DNA of 64,000 nt, taken from the NCBI RefSeq assembly GCF_000307875.1, contig NZ_AJLS01000041.1, positions 29,975 through 93,974 on the forward strand, in the 5' to 3' direction. Both the position numbers and the translations under genes were made by a program. The stretch comes from Neobacillus bataviensis LMG 21833. GTDB taxonomy: Bacteria; Bacillota; Bacilli; Bacillales; Cytobacillaceae. Numbering within the stretch: position 1 is the first letter of the stretch; each line of letters starts with the position of its first letter. This document shows, one piece after another, positions 35,155 to 43,336 of this stretch. The notes under the pieces were generated by a model. That model was not told the origin of the DNA. It made no database searches and saw only the letters and a program-made list of their open reading frames with translations.

Positions 35155-36144
35155 ATGTTATTTATCGATAATAAGGGCATTACCGATCCGCGGATTAATC
35201 TGGCGATTGAAGAATATGCGTTAAAAAACCTTGATATTAACGAGAGCTATCTATTATTTTACATAAATGAACCATCCATCATTATCGGAAAAAATCAAAA
35301 TACGATTGAAGAAATCAATACAGAATATGTTGAGGGTAATGGCATTCATGTTGTGCGCAGATTGTCAGGCGGGGGAGCGGTCTACCATGATCTTGGTAAT
35401 TTAAATTTTAGTTTCATTACGAAGGATGATGGGGAAAGCTTTCATAACTTTCGTAAATTTACCGAGCCAGTAGTAGCAGCTTTGAAAAAGTTAGGCGTAA
35501 ATGCCGAGTTAAGCGGGAGAAATGACCTTGAAGTTGAGGGCAGGAAAATTTCCGGTAATGCCCAGTTTTCCACAAGAGGGAGAATGTTCAGTCATGGAAC
35601 CCTGCTTTTTAATTCAGAAATGGATCATGTCGTATCTGCCTTGAAAGTGAAGAAGGAAAAAATTGAATCAAAGGGAATTAAGTCGGTTCGCAGCCGGGTT
35701 GCTAATATTTCCGAGTTTTTAGAAGAAAAAATTGATATTCAAAAGTTCCGTTCATTAATTTTAACTTCCATCTTTGAAGGGCAAGAACAAATCCCGGAAT
35801 ATGTGTTGACTGAAGAGGATTGGGAAAAGATTCATCAGCTATCTAAAGAGCGTTATCAAAACTGGGATTGGAATTATGGAAGATCACCTAAATTCAATCT
35901 GCAGCACTCTCACCGCTTTCCTGTCGGTTCAATCGATGTCCGCTTAGAAGTGAATAAAGGAATCATAGAAAACTGTAAAATATATGGCGACTTTTTTGGT
36001 GTTGGCGATGTAAGTGACATCGAAAACAGGTTAAAAGGGATTCGTTATGAAAAAAATGAAATTGAAAAGACTCTTTTGGAAGTAGATACGATACATTATT
36101 TTGGAAATGTATCAAAAGAGGAATTTATCAACTTGCTTTATTAA
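35155..36144 (+). CDS. lplJ: Lipoate-protein ligase LplJ
   Basis: A 329-residue ligase that attaches free lipoate to lipoyl domains through lipoyl-AMP. It has the lipoate-binding motif RRLSGGGAVYHDLGN (about 70-84), the GRNDLEVEGRKISGNAQ region with the active lysine, and the C-terminal accessory domain from about 245. The ATG at 35155 follows AAGGGGC; in-frame codons further upstream lie inside yhfI. A terminator follows. Confidence 0.93.
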   Translation: MLFIDNKGITDPRINLAIEEYALKNLDINESYLLFYINEPSIIIGKNQNTIEEINTEYVEGNGIHVVRRLSGGGAVYHDLGNLNFSFITKDDGESFHNFRKFTEPVVAALKKLGVNAELSGRNDLEVEGRKISGNAQFSTRGRMFSHGTLLFNSEMDHVVSALKVKKEKIESKGIKSVRSRVANISEFLEEKIDIQKFRSLILTSIFEGQEQIPEYVLTEEDWEKIHQLSKERYQNWDWNYGRSPKFNLQHSHRFPVGSIDVRLEVNKGIIENCKIYGDFFGVGDVSDIENRLKGIRYEKNEIEKTLLEVDTIHYFGNVSKEEFINLLY

Positions 36145-36160
36145 AATTTATTGAAAAATG

Positions 36161-36190
36161 ACGCGGTGATAATTATCACCGTGTTTTTTT
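36161..36190 (+). terminator. Terminator of yhfI-lplJ
   Basis: 10-bp stem ACGCGGTGAT/ATCACCGTGT (one G-T pair) with an AATT loop and a T7 tract. Confidence 0.85.
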
Positions 36191-36200
36191 CGCATTATAC

Positions 36201-36229
36201 TTGAATACTAAACTTTCTAGCAATATAAT
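36201..36229 (+). promoter_or_regulatory. Sigma-A promoter of lcfB
   Basis: TTGAAT (36201-36206), 17-base spacer, perfect TATAAT (36224-36229). Confidence 0.8.
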
Positions 36230-36253
36230 ATATTTAGAAAATTGTTATGATTT

Positions 36254-36275
36254 TGTGAATGAACATTCATTCACA
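36254..36275. promoter_or_regulatory. FadR-type operator upstream of lcfB
   Basis: Perfect palindrome whose core is TGAATGAA-CA-TTCATTCA, with two more pairing bases on each side. It matches the B. subtilis FadR (YsiA) consensus as I recall it, and lies between the promoter and the ribosome site. Repression lifted by long-chain acyl-CoA is expected. Confidence 0.85.
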
Positions 36276-36289
36276 GGGGGAGGGAAACG

Positions 36290-37852
36290 ATGAATTTATC
36301 TGCACAGCTAAATGAAACCGCAAAGAAATTTGCCGAAAAACCAGCGTATTATTTTATGGGTCAGGCAAGTACTTACGCGGAACTGGATGGGGTCATAACA
36401 AAGTTTGCTTCAGGGTTGGAAAAGTTAGGGGTTCAAAAAGGTGATCATATTGCCTTACTGCTCGGCAACTCACCGCACTTTATCATCAGCTTATATGGGG
36501 CTTTACGGCTAGGGGTAACCGTCATTCCTATTAATCCGATTTACACGGCAGATGAAATTGGCTACATTTTAAATAACGGTGATGTGAAAGCGGTAGTCGC
36601 ACTTGATTTAGCCTTGCCGCTAGTGGAGAAAGTGCATACTAATCTCCCCAAAATTGAGCATTATGTATTCTGCGAAACGAAGCCCGAAAGTCTAGTACTA
36701 TCTGAAATTGAAACACTTTCTGTTTACCCAAAAATGAAATCGTTTACAAAGGTGGTTGCCTCTGGGGACTTAACCTTCCAAGGTTCAGAGCTTAAAGATG
36801 ATGATACAGCCATCATTCTTTATACCTCTGGAACAACAGGAAAGCCAAAGGGGGCGATGTTAACCCATAAGAATTTATATAGCAATGCCAAAGATGTTGG
36901 CCAATATTTGAAAATGAATAACGATGACAGAGTTGTAACAGTACTTCCAATGTTCCATGTTTTCTGTTTGACGGTTGCCTTAAATGCACCTTTATTAAGC
37001 GGTGCAACCTTGTTGATTGCCCCAAAATTTAGTCCAAAGGAAATTTTTGCACTTATTAAAGGACAAGCGGCTACCGTTTTTGCCGGCGTTCCGACTATGT
37101 ATAATTTCCTCTATCAATATCCTGAAGGGAATACTGAGGATCTTAAATCATTACGGATATGCATTTCTGGAGGTGCCTCGCTCCCAGTTGCGTTATTAAA
37201 GAATTTTGAACAGAAATTTTCTGTTATGATTTCCGAAGGTTATGGGTTATCTGAAGCAGCGCCTGTTACCTGCTTTAACCCGCTTGACCGGCCACGAATG
37301 CCGGGGTCGATTGGCAGATCCATCCTTCATGTGGAAAACAAAGTAGTCGATGAACTGGGGGAAGAGGTTCCTGTCGGCGGCGTAGGGGAATTAATTGTTC
37401 GTGGACCGAATGTGATGAAGGGTTATTATAAAATGCCGGAAGAAACGGCGGCAGCCATCCGTAACGAATGGCTTCATACCGGGGATATGGCGAGAATGGA
37501 TGAAGAAGGATATTTTTATATTGTTGACCGGAAAAAGGACCTAATTATTGTTGGCGGTTACAATGTATATCCACGCGAGGTAGAAGAAGTTATTTACAAT
37601 CATCCAGATGTTGTTGAGGTAGCGGTGCTTGGTGTTCCCGATCCTAATCAGGGCGAGGCGGTTAGTGCCTTTGTCGTCAGCAAAAACCCGGAACTTAGCA
37701 AGGAACAGGTACTTGAGTATTGTAAAGAGCATCTTGCAAAATACAAGGTTCCAACAACAATTGAGTTTTTAGAAGAACTGCCAAAGAACACAACAGGAAA
37801 AATATTAAGGCGTGCCCTGAAAACTCAAGTTACCCAGGCAGTCGGAAAGTAA
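36290..37852 (+). CDS. lcfB: Long-chain fatty-acid--CoA ligase LcfB
   Basis: A 520-residue adenylate-forming ligase. Phosphate loop [11 protein letters not shown] (about 181-191), [15 protein letters not shown], the hinge [16 protein letters not shown], and the C-terminal lysine motif [11 protein letters not shown] are all present, so it looks fully active. It corresponds to B. subtilis YhfL/LcfB in place and length. Regulation is visible: a strong vegetative promoter with a FadR operator just downstream, which ties it to fatty-acid beta-oxidation. Two terminators in tandem follow. Confidence 0.94.
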   Translation: MNLSAQLNETAKKFAEKPAYYFMGQASTYAELDGVITKFASGLEKLGVQKGDHIALLLGNSPHFIISLYGALRLGVTVIPINPIYTADEIGYILNNGDVKAVVALDLALPLVEKVHTNLPKIEHYVFCETKPESLVLSEIETLSVYPKMKSFTKVVASGDLTFQGSELKDDDTAIILYTSGTTGKPKGAMLTHKNLYSNAKDVGQYLKMNNDDRVVTVLPMFHVFCLTVALNAPLLSGATLLIAPKFSPKEIFALIKGQAATVFAGVPTMYNFLYQYPEGNTEDLKSLRICISGGASLPVALLKNFEQKFSVMISEGYGLSEAAPVTCFNPLDRPRMPGSIGRSILHVENKVVDELGEEVPVGGVGELIVRGPNVMKGYYKMPEETAAAIRNEWLHTGDMARMDEEGYFYIVDRKKDLIIVGGYNVYPREVEEVIYNHPDVVEVAVLGVPDPNQGEAVSAFVVSKNPELSKEQVLEYCKEHLAKYKVPTTIEFLEELPKNTTGKILRRALKTQVTQAVGK

Positions 37853-37862
37853 GATTATTGGG

Positions 37863-37920
37863 AAAAAGGCAGGCGCTTAGCCTGCCTTTTTCGAAACCTT
37901 TTAGGTTCGGCTTTTTTTTA
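37863..37920 (+). terminator. Tandem terminators of lcfB
   Basis: First hairpin AAAAGGCAGGC/GCCTGCCTTTT (37864-37874 with 37880-37890), then a second built on AACCT/AGGTT followed by a T8 run. Confidence 0.8.
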
Positions 37921-37993
37921 TGCCTGGTTCTAAATTCGTCATTTTTAACTAAACTATGTATAGGAGAGGTTGTACACAAAGGGGGACAAAATC

Positions 37994-39265
37994 ATGGTTA
38001 GAAAAATGGGGGTCTATGCGGTTTTGGCCTTTTGTTTATATGGATTGTTTTTTTATTGGTATTTATTTCATTTCGCCAATACAACATTACCATTTGAATA
38101 TCAAGGATCCAAAGCAGACCCATCTACCTTTCTTAATGGAAGAGAGTTAAGCTTGAGTGAGGAATATTCAAAAGTTAGAAACCTATTGTTTTTCTTATCG
38201 ACGCCGTTCGAATGGCTTTTCTATTTTCTAATTTTGTTATTTGGGTTTTCGAAGGCGTTTAAACGCTGGGCAGACAGCTCTACTAAATATAAGGTATTGC
38301 AAATGCCTATCTATCTCATTTGGTTATCCTTTTTTGCCTTTGTAGCGACGTTTCCTTTAAACTATATTAATTATTCTTTATCGAAAACGTATCATATTTC
38401 AACGCAATCGTTTCCATCCTGGATGAAGGATGAGCTGATTGACTTTTGGATTAGTTATGGGACGTGGTTGATTATTGTCCCTGTGCTTTATTGGCTAATG
38501 AAAAAAAGTAAAAAGCGCTGGTGGCTTTATGGCTGGATGTTATCGGTTCCGTTTACCTTGTTTATGATGTTCCTTCAGCCAGTCGTCATAGATCCGCTAT
38601 ACAATGATTTCTATCCGTTAAAAAATCAAGAATTAGAAACCAAAATTTTAGCACTGGCAGATAAGGCCGATATTCCGGCAAAGCATGTATTTGAAGTGAA
38701 TATGGCTGATAAAACCAATGCAATGAACGCATATGTAAATGGTATAGGTTCTAGCGCTAGGATTGTTCTATGGGATACGACCCTAAATCGGCTAAATGAT
38801 AACCAAATCCTTTTTATCATGGCGCATGAAATGGGGCATTATGTAGAGAAGCATATTTATTTCGGCATCGCGGGTTACCTGCTTCTTTCGCTTTTTGGAC
38901 TTTATCTGACACATAGGTTGATGAATTGGGCAATAAAACATTGGGGAAAGGAACTAAAAATAACCGACATAAGGGATATTCGCTCCCTCCCATTGTTTTT
39001 TATGATTTTGTCCATGCTCTTGTTTGTTTCAAGTCCACTTTCAAATTTAGTTTCACGCTACGAAGAAACACGTGCTGATAGGTATGCGATTGAAATGACG
39101 AAGAATCCGGAAGCCGCAATAACCTCTTTTCAAGAATTAAGCCGATCTGGATTAAGTCAGGTGAATCCGCCGTTATTAGTGAAAATATTTCGATATACGC
39201 ATCCTTCTATGCTAGACCGCATTTCCATGCTCGAGGAATATGAGATTAAGCATCGTCATAAATAG
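37994..39265 (+). CDS. yhfN: M48-family membrane metalloprotease YhfN (CAAX-protease-like)
   Basis: A 423-residue zinc protease of the Ste24/HtpX superfamily. The HExxH motif is His278-Glu279-His282 in MAHEMGHYVEKH, and the third ligand region is YEETRADRYAIEM. About six membrane helices surround it. Preceding it is the conserved NKxN-like segment DKTNAMNAYVNG. ATG 37994 follows AAAGGGGGA; an in-frame TTG at 37970 lies before that site. In B. subtilis yhfN is next to aprE; here a terminator and an IDEAL-type gene follow. It likely degrades membrane proteins. Confidence 0.88.
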   Translation: MVRKMGVYAVLAFCLYGLFFYWYLFHFANTTLPFEYQGSKADPSTFLNGRELSLSEEYSKVRNLLFFLSTPFEWLFYFLILLFGFSKAFKRWADSSTKYKVLQMPIYLIWLSFFAFVATFPLNYINYSLSKTYHISTQSFPSWMKDELIDFWISYGTWLIIVPVLYWLMKKSKKRWWLYGWMLSVPFTLFMMFLQPVVIDPLYNDFYPLKNQELETKILALADKADIPAKHVFEVNMADKTNAMNAYVNGIGSSARIVLWDTTLNRLNDNQILFIMAHEMGHYVEKHIYFGIAGYLLLSLFGLYLTHRLMNWAIKHWGKELKITDIRDIRSLPLFFMILSMLLFVSSPLSNLVSRYEETRADRYAIEMTKNPEAAITSFQELSRSGLSQVNPPLLVKIFRYTHPSMLDRISMLEEYEIKHRHK

Positions 39266-39271
39266 AATAAG

Positions 39272-39306
39272 AAAACTGAAGACAAAATCTCGTCTTCAGT
39301 TTTTTT
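39272..39306 (+). terminator. Terminator of yhfN
   Basis: 12-bp stem AAAACTGAAGAC/GTCTTCAGTTTT with a T-run. Confidence 0.8.
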
Positions 39307-39307
39307 A

Positions 39308-39344
39308 TTCTTTAAAAACAAAAGACCGCCTAAACAGGCGGTTT
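39308..39344 (-). terminator. Terminator of the IDEAL-domain gene
   Basis: Stem ACCGCCT/AGGCGGT (39325-39331 with 39336-39342), followed on the minus strand by CTTTTGTTTTT. Confidence 0.75.
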
Positions 39345-39354
39345 AAAGGTTCTT

Positions 39355-39591
39355 TTACGTTCCAAATCGTTTGTTAATGTCCTTAAGCTTATTGGATAGA
39401 AGAAAAAATGATCTTTTGTCCCGAGTGTCAATGGCCATGTCGATTTTTCGCAGCAGTTTTTCCTTTTCCACCTTCAACTGAATTTCTGACAAGAGCATAT
39501 CGATGTAAAGATCCTGGACGAAATTCTCCTTCATTCGATTTCGCTTCATGGCACCAAGTTTCATTAGTTCCGTGTATGATTTTTCATTCAT
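39355..39591 (-). CDS. Small IDEAL-domain protein
   Basis: A 78-residue charged helical protein. Its C-terminal half reads as an IDEAL-type domain: hydrophobic positions in IDMAIDTRDKRSFFLLSNKL fit the pattern xIDxALxxxDxxxFxxLSxxL. IDEAL domains in Bacillus occur in small proteins thought to mediate protein contacts. ATG 39591 follows AGAGGTGA on the minus strand. It is divergent from comK, and the 183-base gap holds an 11-bp inverted repeat. A link to competence is speculative. Confidence 0.7.
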   Translation of the reverse strand: MNEKSYTELMKLGAMKRNRMKENFVQDLYIDMLLSEIQLKVEKEKLLRKIDMAIDTRDKRSFFLLSNKLKDINKRFGT

Positions 39592-39635
39592 GAAAATCAC
39601 CTCTGATGCTTTTTTTAAGTATATGGAGATTTTTC

Positions 39636-39673
39636 AATAATATCAGTTCTTTTTCAAATTTTCTGATATTATT
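39636..39673. promoter_or_regulatory. Inverted repeat between comK and the IDEAL-domain gene
   Basis: Perfect 11-bp arms AATAATATCAG (39636-39646) and CTGATATTATT (39663-39673) with a 16-base spacer. A plus-strand TTGACA begins 5 bases later (39678), so a bound protein could block or shape comK transcription. No AAAA-N5-TTTT ComK box was found nearby. Confidence 0.5.
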
Positions 39674-39774
39674 TTCCTTGACACAGATTTTGTGAAGAAA
39701 TTAGTAACAATTATAAAAAAGCAATGGAATAGAAATGGTAAAGTGGTAAGATATGGTGGGAAAACTAAAATGAA

Positions 39775-40350
39775 ATGGGGTTGAAAGGATTGACACAAGT
39801 AAAAATCGGAGAATATGTGGCGAATTCTTGTACGATGTATATAAAGCCGGTGGAATATGGAAATAAAGTATTTTCCATTGTTGTTGAACCCGAAGATGAA
39901 TTTCTGTCTCCTTTTAAACCCTTGGATTTAATCAAAAACAGCTGTGCCTTTTATGGTGTCGATTATGAAAGCAGAAGGAAGGGAACCAAACTATTAATTG
40001 GCTATTCACGAAAACTCCCAATTGTCATAGAACCAATTAACAATATTTATGCCTTCTGTACTGCTTCACCAGAAGACCCTAATTGTGTTTGGTTTTTTCT
40101 TGAGCATATAAAGGATTACCGGCGGGCGTCCGCAAGGCAGACATTGGTCATTTTTCGCAATGACTTTTCATTCACTTTTCCGATTTCCTACAGTACCTTT
40201 AATACCCAAATGTTAAGAACTTCTTATTTACAAACAAAGCTTATGCAAAGGGTTGAACTTAATAAGAAAAAACTATTTTATTTACTGCATGGACCTAAGT
40301 CATCGAAGGCATCAGAAAGTAGTGAATTTTATTTAAAAGATCGGAAATAA
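39775..40350 (+). CDS. comK: Competence transcription factor ComK
   Basis: A 191-residue homologue of the master regulator of competence. Alignable segments with B. subtilis ComK include the N-terminal half ending IKNSCAFYGVDYESRRKGT, the central PIVIEPINNIYAF, and PISYSTFNTQMLRTSYLQTK. ComK activates DNA-uptake and recombination genes, including addAB further along this window. The start is uncertain: ATG 39775 has only a distant GGTGGGA site, and TTG 39781 or TTG 39790 are alternatives. Weak translation initiation would suit a protein kept scarce. No ComK boxes were found upstream, so autoactivation is not supported here. Confidence 0.88.
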   Translation: MGLKGLTQVKIGEYVANSCTMYIKPVEYGNKVFSIVVEPEDEFLSPFKPLDLIKNSCAFYGVDYESRRKGTKLLIGYSRKLPIVIEPINNIYAFCTASPEDPNCVWFFLEHIKDYRRASARQTLVIFRNDFSFTFPISYSTFNTQMLRTSYLQTKLMQRVELNKKKLFYLLHGPKSSKASESSEFYLKDRK

Positions 40351-40370
40351 TGACTACATATTTCTGATTT

Positions 40371-40736
40371 CTATTGGGATAGATGTTTTTTTAATAAGTA
40401 TTCCTCCATTAACTCTTGGACTTTATTGCGAATCCTTGGGTTAAAGTAATTATGGTTTTCTTCATAGCCCTTATAAATAAACATGTACATCGTAAAAGCA
40501 TCGTCCCGCTTTGTTTCAATGACTTGAAGCTTATTCTTCTTCATATACACTTTTACCTCGGATAGTTCCCGTTGTATTTCCTTCATTGTTGCCTCAATTA
40601 AATCCAAATAAGGCTTTTTTAACTTAAAAGGGCTGTTTTTCACAACAGCTATATCACGGTTTAAGACAATGAGAACCATCGGTAAATAAATGGCCTTCTC
40701 TAATATGTCACGGTCATCCTCTGGAATTCTGGTCAT
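40371..40736 (-). CDS. yhjD: YhjD-like conserved hypothetical protein
   Basis: A 121-residue helical protein of unknown function beginning MTRIPEDDRDILEKAIYLPM. B. subtilis YhjD lies in the same yhjD-yhjE-sipV neighbourhood. It is strongly charged in the second half and has no membrane segment. It is convergent with comK, with 20 bases between stops and no clear terminator. The name is from position and N-terminal resemblance. Confidence 0.7.
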   Translation of the reverse strand: MTRIPEDDRDILEKAIYLPMVLIVLNRDIAVVKNSPFKLKKPYLDLIEATMKEIQRELSEVKVYMKKNKLQVIETKRDDAFTMYMFIYKGYEENHNYFNPRIRNKVQELMEEYLLKKHLSQ

Positions 40737-40921
40737 CGTACCATCTACACCTTTCTATGTTTTCGAACGAATGTTCCCTTTTATTTTACGAAAAAAAAGC
40801 GATAAAAGCAATAGAACATTTCCACGCAAAAGCTCGTCAATTTGGCGAGCCTTCTTTATTGCAAACTTTAGGCAATATGTGAGAAAGTTTTTATTAATAG
40901 AAGGATATTTGATAGGGGAAA

Positions 40922-40984
40922 ATGAATTTAATGAAGAAATCTAAAAAAGGCGGAGATTGTGGTAAAAAACATAGACGAAGGTGA
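40922..40984 (+). CDS. Possible 20-codon leader peptide ahead of the LCP gene
   Basis: A short frame, strongly basic (KKSKKGGD, then CGKKHRRR), whose ATG 40922 or 40931 follows AGGGGAAA. It ends at a TGA seven bases before the ATG of the next gene and covers that gene's upstream region. It is too short to trust on sequence alone. It may be a translated leader coupling to the LCP gene, or chance. Confidence 0.3.
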   Translation: MNLMKKSKKGGDCGKKHRRR

Positions 40985-40991
40985 AAAACGT

Positions 40992-41927
40992 ATGAGATCT
41001 GATAAATACCATAAAAAGAAAAAGAGAAGATGGCCGTCCATTTTGCTTGTTTTGTTGCTGCTAATTGGCGGGGTGGTTGGTTATGCTTATTTTCAGTATA
41101 AGCAAGGAGTTAACCAATCATTAAAAAAAATAAATAAGGACAATAAAGAAGATGTTGTCTATACATTTGAAGGGCAGAAGGATCAATACGGTGACACGAA
41201 CGTCCTCCTCCTTGGCAGTGATGCGCGAGGCAAGGAAAAGTCCCGTTCTGACACGATCATGATTGTTCATTTTAATGAGGATAAAGGAACATTTAAGCTT
41301 ACATCTATCATGAGGGATAGCTATGTCAGTATACCGGGGCATGGCAAGCATAAAATAAATTCAGCATTCGCACTTGGCGGTCCAGAGTTAATGAGGCAAA
41401 CAATCAAACAGAATTTTGACCTTGATCTACAATACTTTGCGATAGCTGATTTTCAGGGCTTTGTCCAGCTGATTGACGAAGCTTTTCCAAAGGGAGTAGA
41501 AATGGATGTAGAAAAGAAAATGACGGAATTCGTTGATGTACCACTAGAGCCTGGTCTGCAAAGATTGGATGGTGCACAATTACTTAGTTATGTACGATTT
41601 CGTCACGATGCTGTTGGGGACTTTGGAAGGGTAGAGAGGCAACAAAAGACAGTACAGGCGATTAAAGACCAATTAAGCGGTTTTACAATTACGAAACTGC
41701 CAAAATTAATTGGCGTAGTTTCACCATACGTTAACACAAATATGGACACCTCTGATACCTTATTTATGGCTAAAGATTTCCTATCAAATAACAGAGGGAG
41801 CATCGAAACATTACGTATACCAATCGAAAATAGCTTTACAGAACCACGGATAAGTGGTGAAGGTCAGGTACTGGATATTGATGTTAAAAAGAATAAAGAA
41901 GCACTGCATCAATTTATTACCCAATAA
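40992..41927 (+). CDS. LytR-CpsA-Psr (LCP) family glycopolymer transferase
   Basis: A 311-residue protein with a basic cytoplasmic tail, one membrane helix (about 15-35) and the extracytoplasmic LCP domain. Hallmarks are LLLGSDARG with SDTIMIVHF, the arginine-rich SIMRDSYVSIPGHGKHKINSAFALGG, and LSYVRFRHDAVGDFGRVERQQ. LCP enzymes move teichoic acid or capsule polymers from lipid carriers onto peptidoglycan. ATG 40992 is preferred because GAAGGTGA lies 8 bases upstream; GTG 40959 has a site that is too close. It could be TagT/U/V-like; which one is not clear. Confidence 0.88.
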   Translation: MRSDKYHKKKKRRWPSILLVLLLLIGGVVGYAYFQYKQGVNQSLKKINKDNKEDVVYTFEGQKDQYGDTNVLLLGSDARGKEKSRSDTIMIVHFNEDKGTFKLTSIMRDSYVSIPGHGKHKINSAFALGGPELMRQTIKQNFDLDLQYFAIADFQGFVQLIDEAFPKGVEMDVEKKMTEFVDVPLEPGLQRLDGAQLLSYVRFRHDAVGDFGRVERQQKTVQAIKDQLSGFTITKLPKLIGVVSPYVNTNMDTSDTLFMAKDFLSNNRGSIETLRIPIENSFTEPRISGEGQVLDIDVKKNKEALHQFITQ

Positions 41928-41962
41928 AAATCATACAGACAAATAAGGAAAGGAGAAGGCAG

Positions 41963-42628
41963 ATGGACATCGAATCACTAAAAGCTTGGTTTACACTTGA
42001 CCATATTATGAACCTTATACAAGAATATCGGGCTCTTGGGCCGATACCGGGCATATTATTGATTGTCCTTGAAGCATTTTTGCCATTTCTCCCTTTGTTT
42101 GTATTTGTTATGGCAAATGCCAGTGCCTTTGGTCTTTGGTTTGGCTTTTTATTTTCTTGGATTGGAGCTTGCATAGGGGCTCTGCTTGTTTTTTCGCTGA
42201 TTAGAAGATATGGGCAAAAAAGGTTATTTTCTTTTTTGCCCAGGCACCCGAAGGTTCGTAAGCTGATGGACTGGGTGGACCGCCATGGGTTTGGCCCCCT
42301 CTTTTTAATCCTATGTTTTCCATTTACCCCTTCTGCGGTTGTGAACATTGTGGCCGGTCTATCAAAAATACGATTTGCTCAATACATGCTGGCAGTGTGT
42401 ATTGGAAAAATGGTGATGATTTTTACAATTAGCTTTATCGGTTATGATCTCCGTTCGCTAATAACAAAACCTTTTCGAACAGTCATTGTTTTATTAGTTA
42501 TTTTTATTCTATGGTATGTAGGAAAAAGAATTGAAGTAAGGGTGAATAAGAGTACTGAAACTGACCATAATGGTGAAATAGATAGAAATAAAGAGAAGGA
42601 GAAACGGAGGAGCTTCAATGAAAATTGA
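41963..42628 (+). CDS. yhjE: TVP38/DedA-type membrane protein YhjE
   Basis: A 221-residue membrane protein of the SNARE-associated/VTT family. The family region covers FVMANASAFGLWFGFLFSWIGACIGAL, a conserved arginine-rich loop, and CFPFTPSAVVNIVAG. The hydrophilic tail from about residue 195 is charged. The start follows AAGGAGAA. Its last codons overlap the sipV start by 11 bases, so the two genes are coupled as in B. subtilis yhjE-sipV. VTT proteins are implicated in lipid scrambling or transport. Confidence 0.85.
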   Translation: MDIESLKAWFTLDHIMNLIQEYRALGPIPGILLIVLEAFLPFLPLFVFVMANASAFGLWFGFLFSWIGACIGALLVFSLIRRYGQKRLFSFLPRHPKVRKLMDWVDRHGFGPLFLILCFPFTPSAVVNIVAGLSKIRFAQYMLAVCIGKMVMIFTISFIGYDLRSLITKPFRTVIVLLVIFILWYVGKRIEVRVNKSTETDHNGEIDRNKEKEKRRSFNEN

Positions 42629-43172
42629 ATGGAAAAAGGAAGGGTTGGAATGGGTTAAGGCATTTGCCATCGGAATCATCATCTTTGCTTTTATTCGGAC
42701 ATTTTTCTTTTCCAATTATATTGTAGAAGGCGAATCAATGATGCCGACTCTTCAGGATGGAAACAAACTTGTTGTCAATAAGCTTGGCTATCAGGTGGGA
42801 GAATTAAACCGGTTTGATGTCATCGTTTTTCATGCAAATTCCAAAGAGGATTTTGTCAAACGGATTGTCGGGCTGCCAGGTGATAAAATTGAATATCGGG
42901 ATGATACTCTGTTTATTAACGGTCATAAATATGAGGAACCGTTTTTAAAGGTTTATAAGCAGAAAGCGCCAGGTATGAAACTGACAGGTGATTTTAGTTT
43001 GAAGGAAATTACCGGTGAAGATACAGTTCCGGAGGGAAAATTATTTGTTCTCGGTGATAATCGATTAGGAAGCTGGGACAGCCGCCAATTCGGCTTTATC
43101 TCTTCTAGTCAAGTTGTCGGTAAAGTGGATTTGCGCTATTGGCCATTAAATGAAATGGACGTGCATTTTTAA
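42618..43172 (+). CDS. sipV: Type I signal peptidase SipV
   Basis: A 184-residue membrane-anchored signal peptidase. One N-terminal helix (about 14-33) precedes the catalytic domain. The Ser-Lys dyad is Ser40 in VEGESMMPTL and Lys81 in DFVKRIVGLPGD, followed by the GDNRLGSWDSRQFG box. It removes signal peptides from exported proteins, which in this window would include the amylase-like protein, while PrsA, a lipoprotein, needs a different peptidase. The ATG follows CGGAGG inside the end of yhjE. Confidence 0.92.
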   Translation: MKIEWKKEGLEWVKAFAIGIIIFAFIRTFFFSNYIVEGESMMPTLQDGNKLVVNKLGYQVGELNRFDVIVFHANSKEDFVKRIVGLPGDKIEYRDDTLFINGHKYEEPFLKVYKQKAPGMKLTGDFSLKEITGEDTVPEGKLFVLGDNRLGSWDSRQFGFISSSQVVGKVDLRYWPLNEMDVHF

Positions 43173-43185
43173 ATCTGTCTTCGCT

Positions 43186-43215
43186 AAACGGCTCGCTACG
43201 CGGCGAGTTTTTTTA
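43186..43215 (+). terminator. Terminator of yhjE-sipV
   Basis: Short stem CTCGC/GCGAG (43192-43196 with 43203-43207) followed by a T7 run. Confidence 0.6.
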
Positions 43216-43336
43216 TGGACATGAACGTATCATTTACCATTATTGGATTAAATACACCGGCGGGAATCCAAACGTTTGTACTTATTTTATGGTAGAATGG
43301 TAGAAAAAGAGGTAATCGAGAAAGGGTGGTAAACCC

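Noticed and set aside
40690..40944. 84-codon plus-strand frame between yhjD and the LCP gene
   Set aside because: Begins antisense within yhjD, has no RBS, and no recognisable features.
41917..42348. 143-codon minus-strand frame opposite yhjE
   Set aside because: Shadow of the VTT-family gene; no RBS.
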